DNA of 64,000 bases from Gaiella sp. GTDB taxonomy: Bacteria; Actinomycetota; Thermoleophilia; Gaiellales; Gaiellaceae. The stretch covers positions 2,412,622 to 2,476,621 of the forward strand of contig JAOSJZ010000001.1 of assembly GCA_027493885.1 (NCBI GenBank), written 5' to 3'. Below the pieces are notes generated by a model. It was given only the letters and a program-made list of their open reading frames with translations. It ran no database searches and had not been told where the DNA came from. The first letter of the stretch is position 1. Each line of letters begins with the position of its first letter. The translations under genes were made by a program, and so were the position numbers. This document shows, one piece after another, positions 17,699 to 25,008 of the stretch.

Positions 17699-18688
17699 AT
17701 GGCAGTACGTGAGGCCGAGCCGGTCGAGACGCTGCAACAGGTGAAGGAGGCGGGACTCGATCGCGAGGACCTCCTCGGGATGTACCGCAACATGCTGATC
17801 ACCCGCGCGGTCGAGGAGCGCGGGCACATCCTCTACAAGCAGGGCAAGATCCCGGGTTCGTTCTACACGGGCCGCGGCAACGAGGCGTCGGCGGTGGGCG
17901 TCGCGACGGCGATGGGCCCGAACGACGTCGGGACGCCGCTGCAGCGCGACATGGGCGTCCACATCACGCGCGGGATCGAGCCGTGGCGGATCTTCGCGCA
18001 GTACATGGGCCGCGCCGACGGGCCGACGCGAGGCCGCGACGGAAACGTCCACATGGGCGATGCCCGCCTCGGCCTCCACGCGATGGTGAGTCACCTGCCG
18101 GCGATGCTCCCCGTCGGGGTCGGCATGGCGCTCGCGTTCAAGATCCGCGACGAGTCGCGGGTGGCGGTCGCCTGGTGCGGCGAAGGCGCGTCGGCGAGGG
18201 GCGACGCGCACGAAGGGATGAATCTCGCCGGCGTCCGTCGCCTGCCCGTCGTCTTCGTGATCGACAACAACCAGTGGGCGTACTCGACGCCCTCGCATCT
18301 CCAGTACGCGGTCGACCATCTCGCCGACCGTGCGGCCGCGTACGGCTTCGACGGCGTCGTCGTCGACGGGACGGACGTGCTGGCGGTCTACCGCGAGGCG
18401 AAGCACGCGATCGAGAAGGCGCGCGAGGGCGGCGGCCCCACGCTGATCGAGTCGGTCACGCTCCGGATGGAGGGTCACGCCGTCCATGACGACGCGTTCT
18501 ACGTCCCGAAGGAGCTGTTCGAGGAGTGGGCGAAGCGCGACCCGATCGAGCGCTTCCGCACCTGGCTGCGCGACAACGCCGAGCTGACGGACGACGAGGA
18601 GGACGGGATCACCGCGGGTGTCAAGCGCCTGCTGAACGAGGCGATCCAGCGCGCCGAGGAGTCACCCGTCCCCGACCCTCGACCGTGA
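17699..18688 (+). CDS. 2-oxoacid dehydrogenase E1 component, alpha subunit
   Basis: 329 residues. It decarboxylates a 2-oxoacid (pyruvate or branched-chain) with thiamine diphosphate. The cofactor motif begins GEGASARGD at residue 161 and ends with N190 in VIDNNQ, matching the GDG-X(24-28)-N pattern with Glu for Asp. YTGRGNEASAVG and RDMGVHIT are typical E1-alpha surfaces. AGGGAGGG lies before the ATG. The E1-alpha/E1-beta/E2 order fits pyruvate, acetoin or branched-chain complexes; sequence reading cannot decide between them. Confidence 0.88.
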   Translation: MAVREAEPVETLQQVKEAGLDREDLLGMYRNMLITRAVEERGHILYKQGKIPGSFYTGRGNEASAVGVATAMGPNDVGTPLQRDMGVHITRGIEPWRIFAQYMGRADGPTRGRDGNVHMGDARLGLHAMVSHLPAMLPVGVGMALAFKIRDESRVAVAWCGEGASARGDAHEGMNLAGVRRLPVVFVIDNNQWAYSTPSHLQYAVDHLADRAAAYGFDGVVVDGTDVLAVYREAKHAIEKAREGGGPTLIESVTLRMEGHAVHDDAFYVPKELFEEWAKRDPIERFRTWLRDNAELTDDEEDGITAGVKRLLNEAIQRAEESPVPDPRP

Positions 18689-18750
18689 CCGACGGCGTCT
18701 TCGCGGCTCCGGACGAGCTCGAGACGCCCCACCACCGCTGAGGAGGATCG

Positions 18751-19725
18751 ATGGCGGAGAAGACGTACCTCCAGGCGATCTCCGACTCCCTTCGGCAGGA
18801 GATGCGGCGCGACCAGCGCGTCTTCGTGCTCGGCGAGGACGTCGGCGTCTACGGCGGCGCCTTCAAGGTGACGCAGGGCTTCCAGGAGGAGTTCGGCGCG
18901 AGCCGCGTGCTCGACATGCCGCTCTCCGAGACCGCGATCGTCGGCGGGGCGACGGGCGCCGCGCTGATGGGCATGCGCCCCGTCGCCGAGATGCAGTTCG
19001 CCGACTTCGTCTCGTGTGCCTGGGACCAGCTCGTCACGGTTGCGGCAAAGCAGCATTACCGGACGGGGACCCCGATCCCGATCGTGCTTCGGCTCCCGTC
19101 GGGCGGCGGCTTCTCCGGCGGGCCTTTCCACTCACAGAACCCCGAGTCGAGCTTCGCGCACATCCCGGGCCTCAAGGTCGTGTGCCCGGCGACGCCCGAG
19201 GACGCGAAGGGCCTCCTCGCGACGGCGATCGAAGACCCGAACCCGGTTCTCTTCTTCGAGCACAAGCATCTCTACCGGCGGATCCGCGGCGAGGTGCCGG
19301 ACGACCGGTACACGACGCCGTTCGGCAAGGCACGGATCCATCGCTCCGGTGAGGACGTCACCGTGATCACATGGGGGGCGATGGTCTACACGGCAGACGA
19401 GGCCGCGGCGAAGCTCGCCGATGAGGACGTGTCCGTCGAGATCGTCGACCTCCGCACCCTGATCCCCTGGGACCGCGAGGCAGTGCTCGAGAGCGTCGAG
19501 CGGTGCTCGAAGGTGCTCGTTCTCCACGAGGACACGAAGACCGGCGGGTTCGGCGGGGAGATCGCGGCGACGATCGCCGAGGAGGCGTTCGAGCAGCTCG
19601 ACGCGCCCGTCAGGCGCCTCGCGGCGCCCGACAGCCCCGTGCCGTTTGCGCCGTCGCTCGAGAAGGCATTCATCCCGCAGGTGGACGACGTTGCGGCCGC
19701 GCTCCGCGAGCTGGCCGCCTACTAG
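18751..19725 (+). CDS. 2-oxoacid dehydrogenase E1 component, beta subunit
   Basis: 324 residues. VLGEDVGVYGGAFKVTQG near the N-terminus, MPLSETAIVGGATGAAL with the Glu that activates thiamine diphosphate, and the C-terminal transketolase domain with VEIVDLRTLIPWD and VLVLHEDTKTGG. It forms the alpha2beta2 E1 heterotetramer with the preceding gene. GAGGAGG precedes the ATG; E2 follows after 21 bp. Confidence 0.92.
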   Translation: MAEKTYLQAISDSLRQEMRRDQRVFVLGEDVGVYGGAFKVTQGFQEEFGASRVLDMPLSETAIVGGATGAALMGMRPVAEMQFADFVSCAWDQLVTVAAKQHYRTGTPIPIVLRLPSGGGFSGGPFHSQNPESSFAHIPGLKVVCPATPEDAKGLLATAIEDPNPVLFFEHKHLYRRIRGEVPDDRYTTPFGKARIHRSGEDVTVITWGAMVYTADEAAAKLADEDVSVEIVDLRTLIPWDREAVLESVERCSKVLVLHEDTKTGGFGGEIAATIAEEAFEQLDAPVRRLAAPDSPVPFAPSLEKAFIPQVDDVAAALRELAAY

Positions 19726-19746
19726 GAACGCAGGAGGCTTGACGAC

Positions 19747-21222
19747 GTGAGCACCGGCACGCAGGTCGAGGTCGTGATGCCCCAGATGGGCGTCTCCGTC
19801 TCCGAGGGCACGATCACTCGCTGGCTCAAGCAGCCGGGTGACAGCGTCTCGCTCGACGAGCCGCTGCTCGAGATCTCGACCGACAAGGTCGACACCGAGG
19901 TGCCGAGCCCGGGCGAGGGGACGGTCACCGAGATTCGCGTGCAGGAGGGCGAGACCGTCGAGGTCGGCACCGTGCTTGCTGTGATCGGCGCCGCCGGCGC
20001 CGCCGCCCCCGCTCCCGCGGAGCCCGTGCAGGAGGAGCCTCCTGCCGCCGACGCCGCCGCGCAGCCTGCCGAGGAGGCAGCGGCGCCGGCACCCGCGCCC
20101 GTTGCCGCCCCGGCTCCTGCGCAGGAGCCCGCCGCCGCTGCAGCCGCGCCGGGGTCGCCCGCACCCGCTGCCCCGGCCGAGGCGCCGAGCGGCAACGGAC
20201 GGACGTTCGTCTCGCCGGTCGTCGCGCGGATCGCCGCCCAGCACGGCGTCGACCCCGGCGTGGTGCCCGGTACGGGGCAGGGCGGTCGCGTGACGAAGAA
20301 GGACATCCTGGCGTTCATAGAGACGGGAGGTGCCGCGCAGGTCGAGGCACTTCCTGCGGAAGTGCCAGGCGAGGCACCGCAGGCGCCGACGGTTCCTCTC
20401 GCACCGGCGCCCGCGCCTGTGCCGGCGGCTGCGCCCACGCCCACGCCCGCACCTGTGCCGGCGCCGCCCCTGGCACTTCCGCAGGACGTGCCTTCGCAGC
20501 ACGTGCCCGGCGAAGTCGTGGAGCCGATGAACGCGATGCGCCGTGGCGTCGCCGAGCACATGCGCCGCTCGCTCGACACGTCGGCGCACGTGACGAGCGC
20601 GATCGAGGTCGACATGTCCCGCGTGGTCGCGGCGCGCGAGCAGCTGAAGAAGGAGTATCAGGCCTCGTACGGCGTCAACCCGACCTACCTCGCGTTCGTG
20701 GCGAAGGCGGCGGTCGAGACGCTCGCCGAGTGGCCGTGGGTGAACGGGGAGATCCGCGGCGAGACGATCGTCACCCGGCCGTTCGTCAACCTCGGGATCG
20801 CGGTCGCGCTCGAGGACGGCAAGGGCCTCATCGTCCCGGTGATCCGCAACGCGCAGGACCTGAACCTGCTCGGCGTCGCGCGTGCGATCGCCGAGCTCGC
20901 CGAGAAGGCGCGCACGAAGAAGCTGATGCCGGACGACGTCCAGGGCGGCACGTTCACGATCACGAATCCGGGCGGCTTCGGGACGTTCCACGGGACGCCG
21001 ATCATCAGCCAGCCGCAGGCTGGCATCCTCGGCACGTACGCGCTCGTCAAGCGCCCCTGGGTGGTGCAGGACGGGCTCGGGCAGGACGTAATCGCAATTC
21101 GGCCGATGATGAACGTGACGCTCACGTACGACCATCGCCTCGTCGACGGCGCCTACGCGGGAGGGTTCCTGCGCGACCTACGCGCCCGCCTCGAGGGCTG
21201 GGACGACGGCGGCACCTCGTAG
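19747..21222 (+). CDS. Dihydrolipoamide acyltransferase (E2)
   Basis: 491 residues in three parts. The lipoyl domain (about 5-85) has the lipoylated Lys in STDKVDTEVP; a peripheral subunit-binding domain (about 153-192) reads SPVVARIAAQHGVDPG; the catalytic domain (about 255-491) ends with YDHRLVDGAYAGGF, the HXXXDG acyltransfer motif. Ala/Pro-rich linkers join them. Two palindromic insertions (20346-20366, 20472-20492) are read through as part of the second linker. No E3 gene is nearby. GTG start. Confidence 0.93.
   Translation: MSTGTQVEVVMPQMGVSVSEGTITRWLKQPGDSVSLDEPLLEISTDKVDTEVPSPGEGTVTEIRVQEGETVEVGTVLAVIGAAGAAAPAPAEPVQEEPPAADAAAQPAEEAAAPAPAPVAAPAPAQEPAAAAAAPGSPAPAAPAEAPSGNGRTFVSPVVARIAAQHGVDPGVVPGTGQGGRVTKKDILAFIETGGAAQVEALPAEVPGEAPQAPTVPLAPAPAPVPAAAPTPTPAPVPAPPLALPQDVPSQHVPGEVVEPMNAMRRGVAEHMRRSLDTSAHVTSAIEVDMSRVVAAREQLKKEYQASYGVNPTYLAFVAKAAVETLAEWPWVNGEIRGETIVTRPFVNLGIAVALEDGKGLIVPVIRNAQDLNLLGVARAIAELAEKARTKKLMPDDVQGGTFTITNPGGFGTFHGTPIISQPQAGILGTYALVKRPWVVQDGLGQDVIAIRPMMNVTLTYDHRLVDGAYAGGFLRDLRARLEGWDDGGTS
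20346..20366. repeat. 21-bp palindrome inside E2 linker
   Basis: GGCACTTCC-TGC-GGAAGTGCC, perfect 9-bp arms, read in frame in the Ala/Pro linker. Same end sequence as palindromes at 30433 and 39091. Confidence 0.75.
20472..20492. repeat. Imperfect 21-bp palindrome inside E2 linker
   Basis: GGCACTTCC-GCA-GGACGTGCC, a diverged sister of 20346-20366, 126 bp downstream and also in frame. Confidence 0.6.
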
Positions 21223-21225
21223 CGT
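21220..21225 (+). promoter_or_regulatory. Leaderless -10 box (TAGCGT, 6 nt before GTG)
   Basis: TAGCGT overlaps the E2 stop codon and lies six bases before the lipB GTG, giving lipB its own promoter inside the operon. Confidence 0.5.
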
Positions 21226-21231
21226 CGAAGC

Positions 21232-21918
21232 GTGGCCCGCGCGCACCTGCTCGACCTGCCCGGCCCGACGCCGTACGGCGAGGCGTTCGCGCTGCAGCGT
21301 GCGCTCGCCGAGGAGGTGAGGGCCGGCACCCGCCCGGACACGGTGATCCTGCTCGAGCACCAGCCGGTGGTCACGCTGGGACGGCGAACGGACGAGGCGG
21401 CGGAGGTCCATCTCCCCGAAGGCGTCGATGTGGACGTCGTCGAGACGAACCGGGGCGGGAAGTCGACCTACCACGGGCCGGGACAGCTCGTCTGCTACCC
21501 GATCCTCGACCTCAACCGGCACGGGCGCGACCTCAAGCGGTACGTGCGCAACCTCGAACGGGCGATCGTGCAGACGATCGCGGCGTTCGGGCTGGAGGGC
21601 ACGACGTACGAGGGGCTGACCGGCGTCTGGATGCGGCCGGCGCGGGGTCTCGGCCCACGGAAGGTCGCCTCCATCGGTGTGCATGCCTCGCGCTGGGTCA
21701 CGATGCACGGCTTCGCGCTCAACGTCGATCTCGACCCGGCGCCGTTCACCGAGTGGATCACCGCCTGCGGCCTCGAGGACGCGGCGTTCACTTCGATGGC
21801 GGCCGAGCTCGGGCAGCCGATGACTGTGGCGGCGGTGCGTCCAGCCGCTGCCGCGGCGATCGCCGACGTCTTCCGCCTCGAGCTCGTCGCGACGCCACGA
21901 GACGTCACGCTCGTATGA
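21232..21918 (+). CDS. lipB: Octanoyl-[ACP]:protein N-octanoyltransferase
   Basis: 228 residues. It moves octanoate from acyl carrier protein to the lipoyl-domain Lys of E2. Motifs: VVTLGRRT, RGGKSTYHGPGQLVCYP (family signature), VASIGVHASRWVT, and the catalytic Cys in WITACGLED. It sits nine bases after E2, its likely acceptor. LipA, which inserts the sulphurs, is separated from it by a VapBC module. Confidence 0.95.
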   Translation: MARAHLLDLPGPTPYGEAFALQRALAEEVRAGTRPDTVILLEHQPVVTLGRRTDEAAEVHLPEGVDVDVVETNRGGKSTYHGPGQLVCYPILDLNRHGRDLKRYVRNLERAIVQTIAAFGLEGTTYEGLTGVWMRPARGLGPRKVASIGVHASRWVTMHGFALNVDLDPAPFTEWITACGLEDAAFTSMAAELGQPMTVAAVRPAAAAAIADVFRLELVATPRDVTLV

Positions 21919-21929
21919 CATAATGAGTG

Positions 21930-21941
21930 CCATAATTATGG
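21930..21941 (+). promoter_or_regulatory. VapB operator/promoter palindrome
   Basis: CCATAATTATGG, a perfect 12-bp AT-rich palindrome in GC-rich DNA. It contains CATAAT seven bases before the ATG at 21944, so a bound antitoxin would cover the -10 box: the standard autorepression layout. Confidence 0.6.
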
Positions 21942-21943
21942 CG

Positions 21944-22186
21944 ATGACCCGCACGTCGATCATGGCGGACGACGCGCTCCTCGACCGGCTGCGGACGATC
22001 GCGTCTCGCGAAGGGAAGTCACTGGCTGCTGTGATACGCGAGGGGCTCGAGCTGCGCGCACGGCGCGACCGCCCTCCGCTGACGTTCATCGCGGCCTTCG
22101 CGAGCGGGGACCCGGGGCACGACACGGCTCGGTGGAGTGCCGACGCGCCGTACCAGCCGCTCAGCTGGCGCGACGATGATCGCTGA
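21944..22186 (+). CDS. vapB: VapB-type ribbon-helix-helix antitoxin
   Basis: 80 residues. MTRTSIMADDALLDRLRTIA followed by REGKSLAAVIREGLE is a ribbon-helix-helix DNA-binding domain; the remaining 40 residues (PLTFIAAFASGDPG onward) would wrap the toxin. ATGs at 21923 and 21938 are also in frame, but the homologous start and the overlapping -10 favour 21944. It overlaps the toxin gene by 11 bases. Confidence 0.75.
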   Translation: MTRTSIMADDALLDRLRTIASREGKSLAAVIREGLELRARRDRPPLTFIAAFASGDPGHDTARWSADAPYQPLSWRDDDR

Positions 22187-22580
22187 TACGGGAGTCCTCT
22201 ACGCCTCGATGGACGCTGACGATCCGAGCCACCCCGCGTGCGTCGCGTTGCTCTCCGCCGTGCCGGATCCGATCAGAATCCCAGCGCCGGTCGTGGTCGA
22301 GCTCGACTGGCTCGGCCATTCGCGTTCCACACGCGCGCTCGACGTGACTCTCGAGGCGATCGAAGCCGGTTCACTGGACGTCGTCGCGTTGACGGACGAG
22401 GACTACCCGCGGATTCGACAGCTCTGCTTGCGCTACGCCGATCTACCGCTGGGCTTCGTCGATGCGTCGGTCGTCGCCGTCTGCGAACGTCTCGGGGAGA
22501 CGACCGTCGCCACGCTCGACCGACGCCACTTCTCCGTCGTACGGCCACGCCACACGGGCTCGTTCACTCTCGTCCCCTGA
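22176..22580 (+). CDS. vapC: VapC toxin, PIN-domain ribonuclease
   Basis: 134 residues. IADTGVLYASMDADDP holds the first acidic ligand, PAPVVVELDWL the conserved Glu, and GFVDASVVAVCERLG and VATLDRRHF the later acidic residues. It is the toxin of the lipB-lipA interposed module and should be inactive while VapB is bound. Confidence 0.82.
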   Translation: MIADTGVLYASMDADDPSHPACVALLSAVPDPIRIPAPVVVELDWLGHSRSTRALDVTLEAIEAGSLDVVALTDEDYPRIRQLCLRYADLPLGFVDASVVAVCERLGETTVATLDRRHFSVVRPRHTGSFTLVP

Positions 22581-22581
22581 C

Positions 22582-22587
22582 TAGACT
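22582..22587 (+). promoter_or_regulatory. Leaderless -10 box (TAGACT, 7 nt before ATG)
   Basis: TAGACT directly after the vapC stop and seven bases before the lipA ATG; it lets lipA be transcribed independently of the toxin module. Confidence 0.55.
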
Positions 22588-22594
22588 CGGTCGC

Positions 22595-23518
22595 ATGCAG
22601 ACGTCGCTGCCCGTCGCCGACCGTCCCCGCCGGCCGCCCTGGATGAAGGTGCGGGCGCCGAGCCCGGACGGCAAGTACTGGGACGTCCGCAAGCTGCTCC
22701 ACGGGGCGAGCCTCGTCACCGTCTGCGAGGAGGCCCGCTGCCCGAACATCGCGGAGTGCTGGGGCCACGGAACCGCGACCTTCCAGATCCTCGGCGACAC
22801 GTGCACGCGGGCGTGCCGCTACTGCTACGTCCACTCGGGGAAGCCCGACGGGCCGCCCGACCCGCTCGAGCCGCTGCGGCTCGCGCAGGCCGCCGCGGCG
22901 ATGGCGCTCTCGCACGTCGTCGTCACCTCGGTCGACCGCGACGACCTGCCCGACAAGGGCGCGGGGCACTTCGCGGCGACGATCAGGGCCCTCAAGGCGA
23001 AGCTGCCCGACTCCCACGTCGAGGTGCTGACGCCCGACTTCCTGGGAGTGGAGGAAGAGGCGCTGCAGACGGTGATCGGCGCGCGGCCCGAGGTGTTCAA
23101 CCACAACATCGAGACCGTGCGTCGCCTGCACCGCCGGATGCGTGGGGCGAAGGCGAGCTACGCCGGCGCGCTCGCGTTGCTGCGTCGCGCCAAAGAGATC
23201 GCAGACTATTCGGTGCTCACGAAGTCGGGGATGATGGTCGGACTCGGCGAGACGAACGACGAGGTGGTCGAGACCATGCGCGACCTCCGTGCGAACGGGG
23301 TCGACGTGGTCACCATCGGCCAGTACCTGCAGCCGTCCTCGCAGCACGCGAAGATCGACCGCTGGGTGCACCCCGACGAGTTCTGCTGGCTGCGCGAGCA
23401 GGGCGAGGCGCTCGGCTTCGGCTCCGTCTTCGCCGGCCCGCTCGTCCGCTCGAGCTACCGGGCCGAGGAGCAGCGGCACGCTGCCGAGAAGGAGCGCGGC
23501 GGTCTGGCTTCAGCCTGA
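22595..23518 (+). CDS. lipA: Lipoyl synthase (radical SAM)
   Basis: 307 residues. It inserts two sulphurs into the octanoyl group on E2. The auxiliary cluster ligands are in CEEARCPNIAEC, the radical-SAM cluster in CTRACRYC, and the C-terminal RSSY supplies the Ser ligand of the auxiliary cluster. Full length. The start gives MQTSLPVADRPRRPPWMKV and follows a leaderless -10; longer in-frame starts lie inside vapC. Confidence 0.95.
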   Translation: MQTSLPVADRPRRPPWMKVRAPSPDGKYWDVRKLLHGASLVTVCEEARCPNIAECWGHGTATFQILGDTCTRACRYCYVHSGKPDGPPDPLEPLRLAQAAAAMALSHVVVTSVDRDDLPDKGAGHFAATIRALKAKLPDSHVEVLTPDFLGVEEEALQTVIGARPEVFNHNIETVRRLHRRMRGAKASYAGALALLRRAKEIADYSVLTKSGMMVGLGETNDEVVETMRDLRANGVDVVTIGQYLQPSSQHAKIDRWVHPDEFCWLREQGEALGFGSVFAGPLVRSSYRAEEQRHAAEKERGGLASA

Positions 23519-23582
23519 CCCACGCACCGTTTCCGAGCGGTTGCGTACCGACTTCTCCTCGACACCTGTCAGAAGTGCGCGG

Positions 23583-23606
23583 AAGGGGCGGGTGGCCCGC
23601 CCCTTT
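23583..23606. terminator. Bidirectional terminator after lipA
   Basis: AAGGGGCGGG-TGG-CCCGCCCCTTT between convergent genes; the A and T flanks suit either direction. Confidence 0.7.
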
Positions 23607-23634
23607 CGCGACGACGCTGCCATACGGCTTCCGC

Positions 23635-24488
23635 TCAGTCGAGGAATGAAAGGATCCAGTTCCTGACGTCGGGTCGGTCGGTGCGGAAGACGCCACCCGT
23701 GCCGGCGCACGTCGAGTTCAGCCCGAACGACGTGATCCCTGCGACGACGTTCGAGTCGCCCAGGAAGTTCGGGCCACCGGAGTCGCCGAAGCACGTCCCG
23801 CCAGTGTTCGTGTTGTTCGAGAGCAGGAGCGACTGAGGCCCCGTGAACCCGGTGTTGATCTGCAGGAGCTGCGGGTACGCCACCATTCGGGTCTTGTCCG
23901 CCACGTTCTTCCACGCCGCTGCGTCCGGGAACGACTTCTGTAGCCCGTACCCGACCGACGTGAAGCTCGTCGAGCGGCGCGGCTTCAACGAGTCGAGAGC
24001 GTTCGCCGCCGGAAGCGTGCCGTAGGGCGAGGTCTCGTACGCATCGTCGAGCACGACGACGCCGGCGTCTCGGACGTAGAACGGTCCGTCCACGAAGCCC
24101 GGGAACGTGTGTGGCGTGCCACCGACGTCACCGTCGCACGGATAACCCGTCACCGCCGGGTTTGCGCAGCCGGTTCCCCCGACGCAACGGACTTGTAGTT
24201 CGCATCCGTGTCGACATGCGCCGCGAACCAGATCTCGGCATGCGCGACCTCCGCCTGCGGCGTCGCGGTGTCGTCCCACGTGCAGTGGCCCGCGGTCAGG
24301 TATACGGTCGCGGACAGGAGCGCCCCGCTACAGCGCCAGAGCGGATTTCCGTTGGCGTCCTGCGCGACCATCAGCCCGACGTACGGGTGGCCGTTGCCGT
24401 CGGGCGCCCCGTCTGTGATCGCCGCGGCGGGCAGCGCGAGCACGGCCCCGACCACGACGGCGCACAACGCGGTCAGCGTTCTCTTCAT
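23635..24488 (-). CDS. Secreted trypsin-like serine protease (one-base frameshift)
   Basis: Repaired length 284 residues. Signal peptide MKRTLTALCAVVVGAVLALP, then the S1 fold: LTAGHC (catalytic His), VVVLDDAYE (Asp) and TCFGDSGGPNF (Ser). The frame breaks near residue 105 in a C5 run (24176-24180); one added base joins DANYKSVASG to GTGCANPAVTG. It ends RNWILSFLD. GGGGAGACA precedes the ATG. Probably an exported housekeeping or nutrient protease, next to another secreted protease gene. Confidence 0.82.
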
Positions 24489-24600
24489 TGTCTCCCCTCG
24501 TACTTCGGTTACCGGCCCATCGGGCCGGCCGACACGGCAACCCTAGCCGTCGCGCCCACGCCGGCAAACCCCCTTTCTCGCCATCTGGGCTCCGACGCGA

Positions 24601-24606
24601 TACCCT
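24601..24606 (+). promoter_or_regulatory. Leaderless -10 box (TACCCT, 6 nt before ATG)
   Basis: TACCCT, six bases, ATG of the 62-residue gene. Confidence 0.45.
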
Positions 24607-24612
24607 CGTTGC

Positions 24613-24801
24613 ATGGCGCTCAAGAACAGGATCCTGGGCTGGCTCCGCGCGACGCCGGGCAAGGACGAGGCGCTCGAGGACGCCGAAGTCGACGAGGCGA
24701 CGAAGGCCTACTCGGCCGCGAAGGCGGACGACATCGCGGAGCACCGGCTCGGCACGCAGCCCGGCGAGTTCGAGGGCGACCAGACGGCGCCTCGCCCCTG
24801 A
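24613..24801 (+). CDS. Small charged hypothetical protein
   Basis: 62 residues, acidic and helical: MALKNRILGWLRATPGKDEA, then alternating Glu/Asp and Ala/Lys, ending GEFEGDQTAPRP. No family recognised. Codon positions look coding and a leaderless -10 precedes it. It is divergent from the serine protease gene. Confidence 0.55.
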   Translation: MALKNRILGWLRATPGKDEALEDAEVDEATKAYSAAKADDIAEHRLGTQPGEFEGDQTAPRP

Positions 24802-24953
24802 CGTCCGTCTGCGCTTCACGGAAACTCACGCGACGGGAGTAGCGTCGGGAGGGGGTGAGGATCCTCCGCGTCGCTCCTCGCATCGATGCTCCTGCTCGCC
24901 TCCGCGCCCTCCAGGACGGCCGAGGCGACGGCCGCGGCGCCATGTGATACGGA

Positions 24954-24987
24954 GCGGAGCGGGCGGGGTCTCTCCCGCCCGCTCCGC
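24954..24987. terminator. Strong GC hairpin between convergent genes
   Basis: Perfect 14-bp arms GCGGAGCGGGCGGG and CCCGCCCGCTCCGC with a six-base loop, just past the M6 protease stop. Confidence 0.7.
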
Positions 24988-25008
24988 ATCACGTCGCAGT
25001 GACGCCGA

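Noticed and set aside
19132-21135. Long minus-strand frame opposite the E1-beta and E2 genes
   Set aside because: It is an antisense shadow produced by high GC; the plus strand carries clear conserved motifs and the antisense product is Arg/Gly/His-rich low-complexity sequence.
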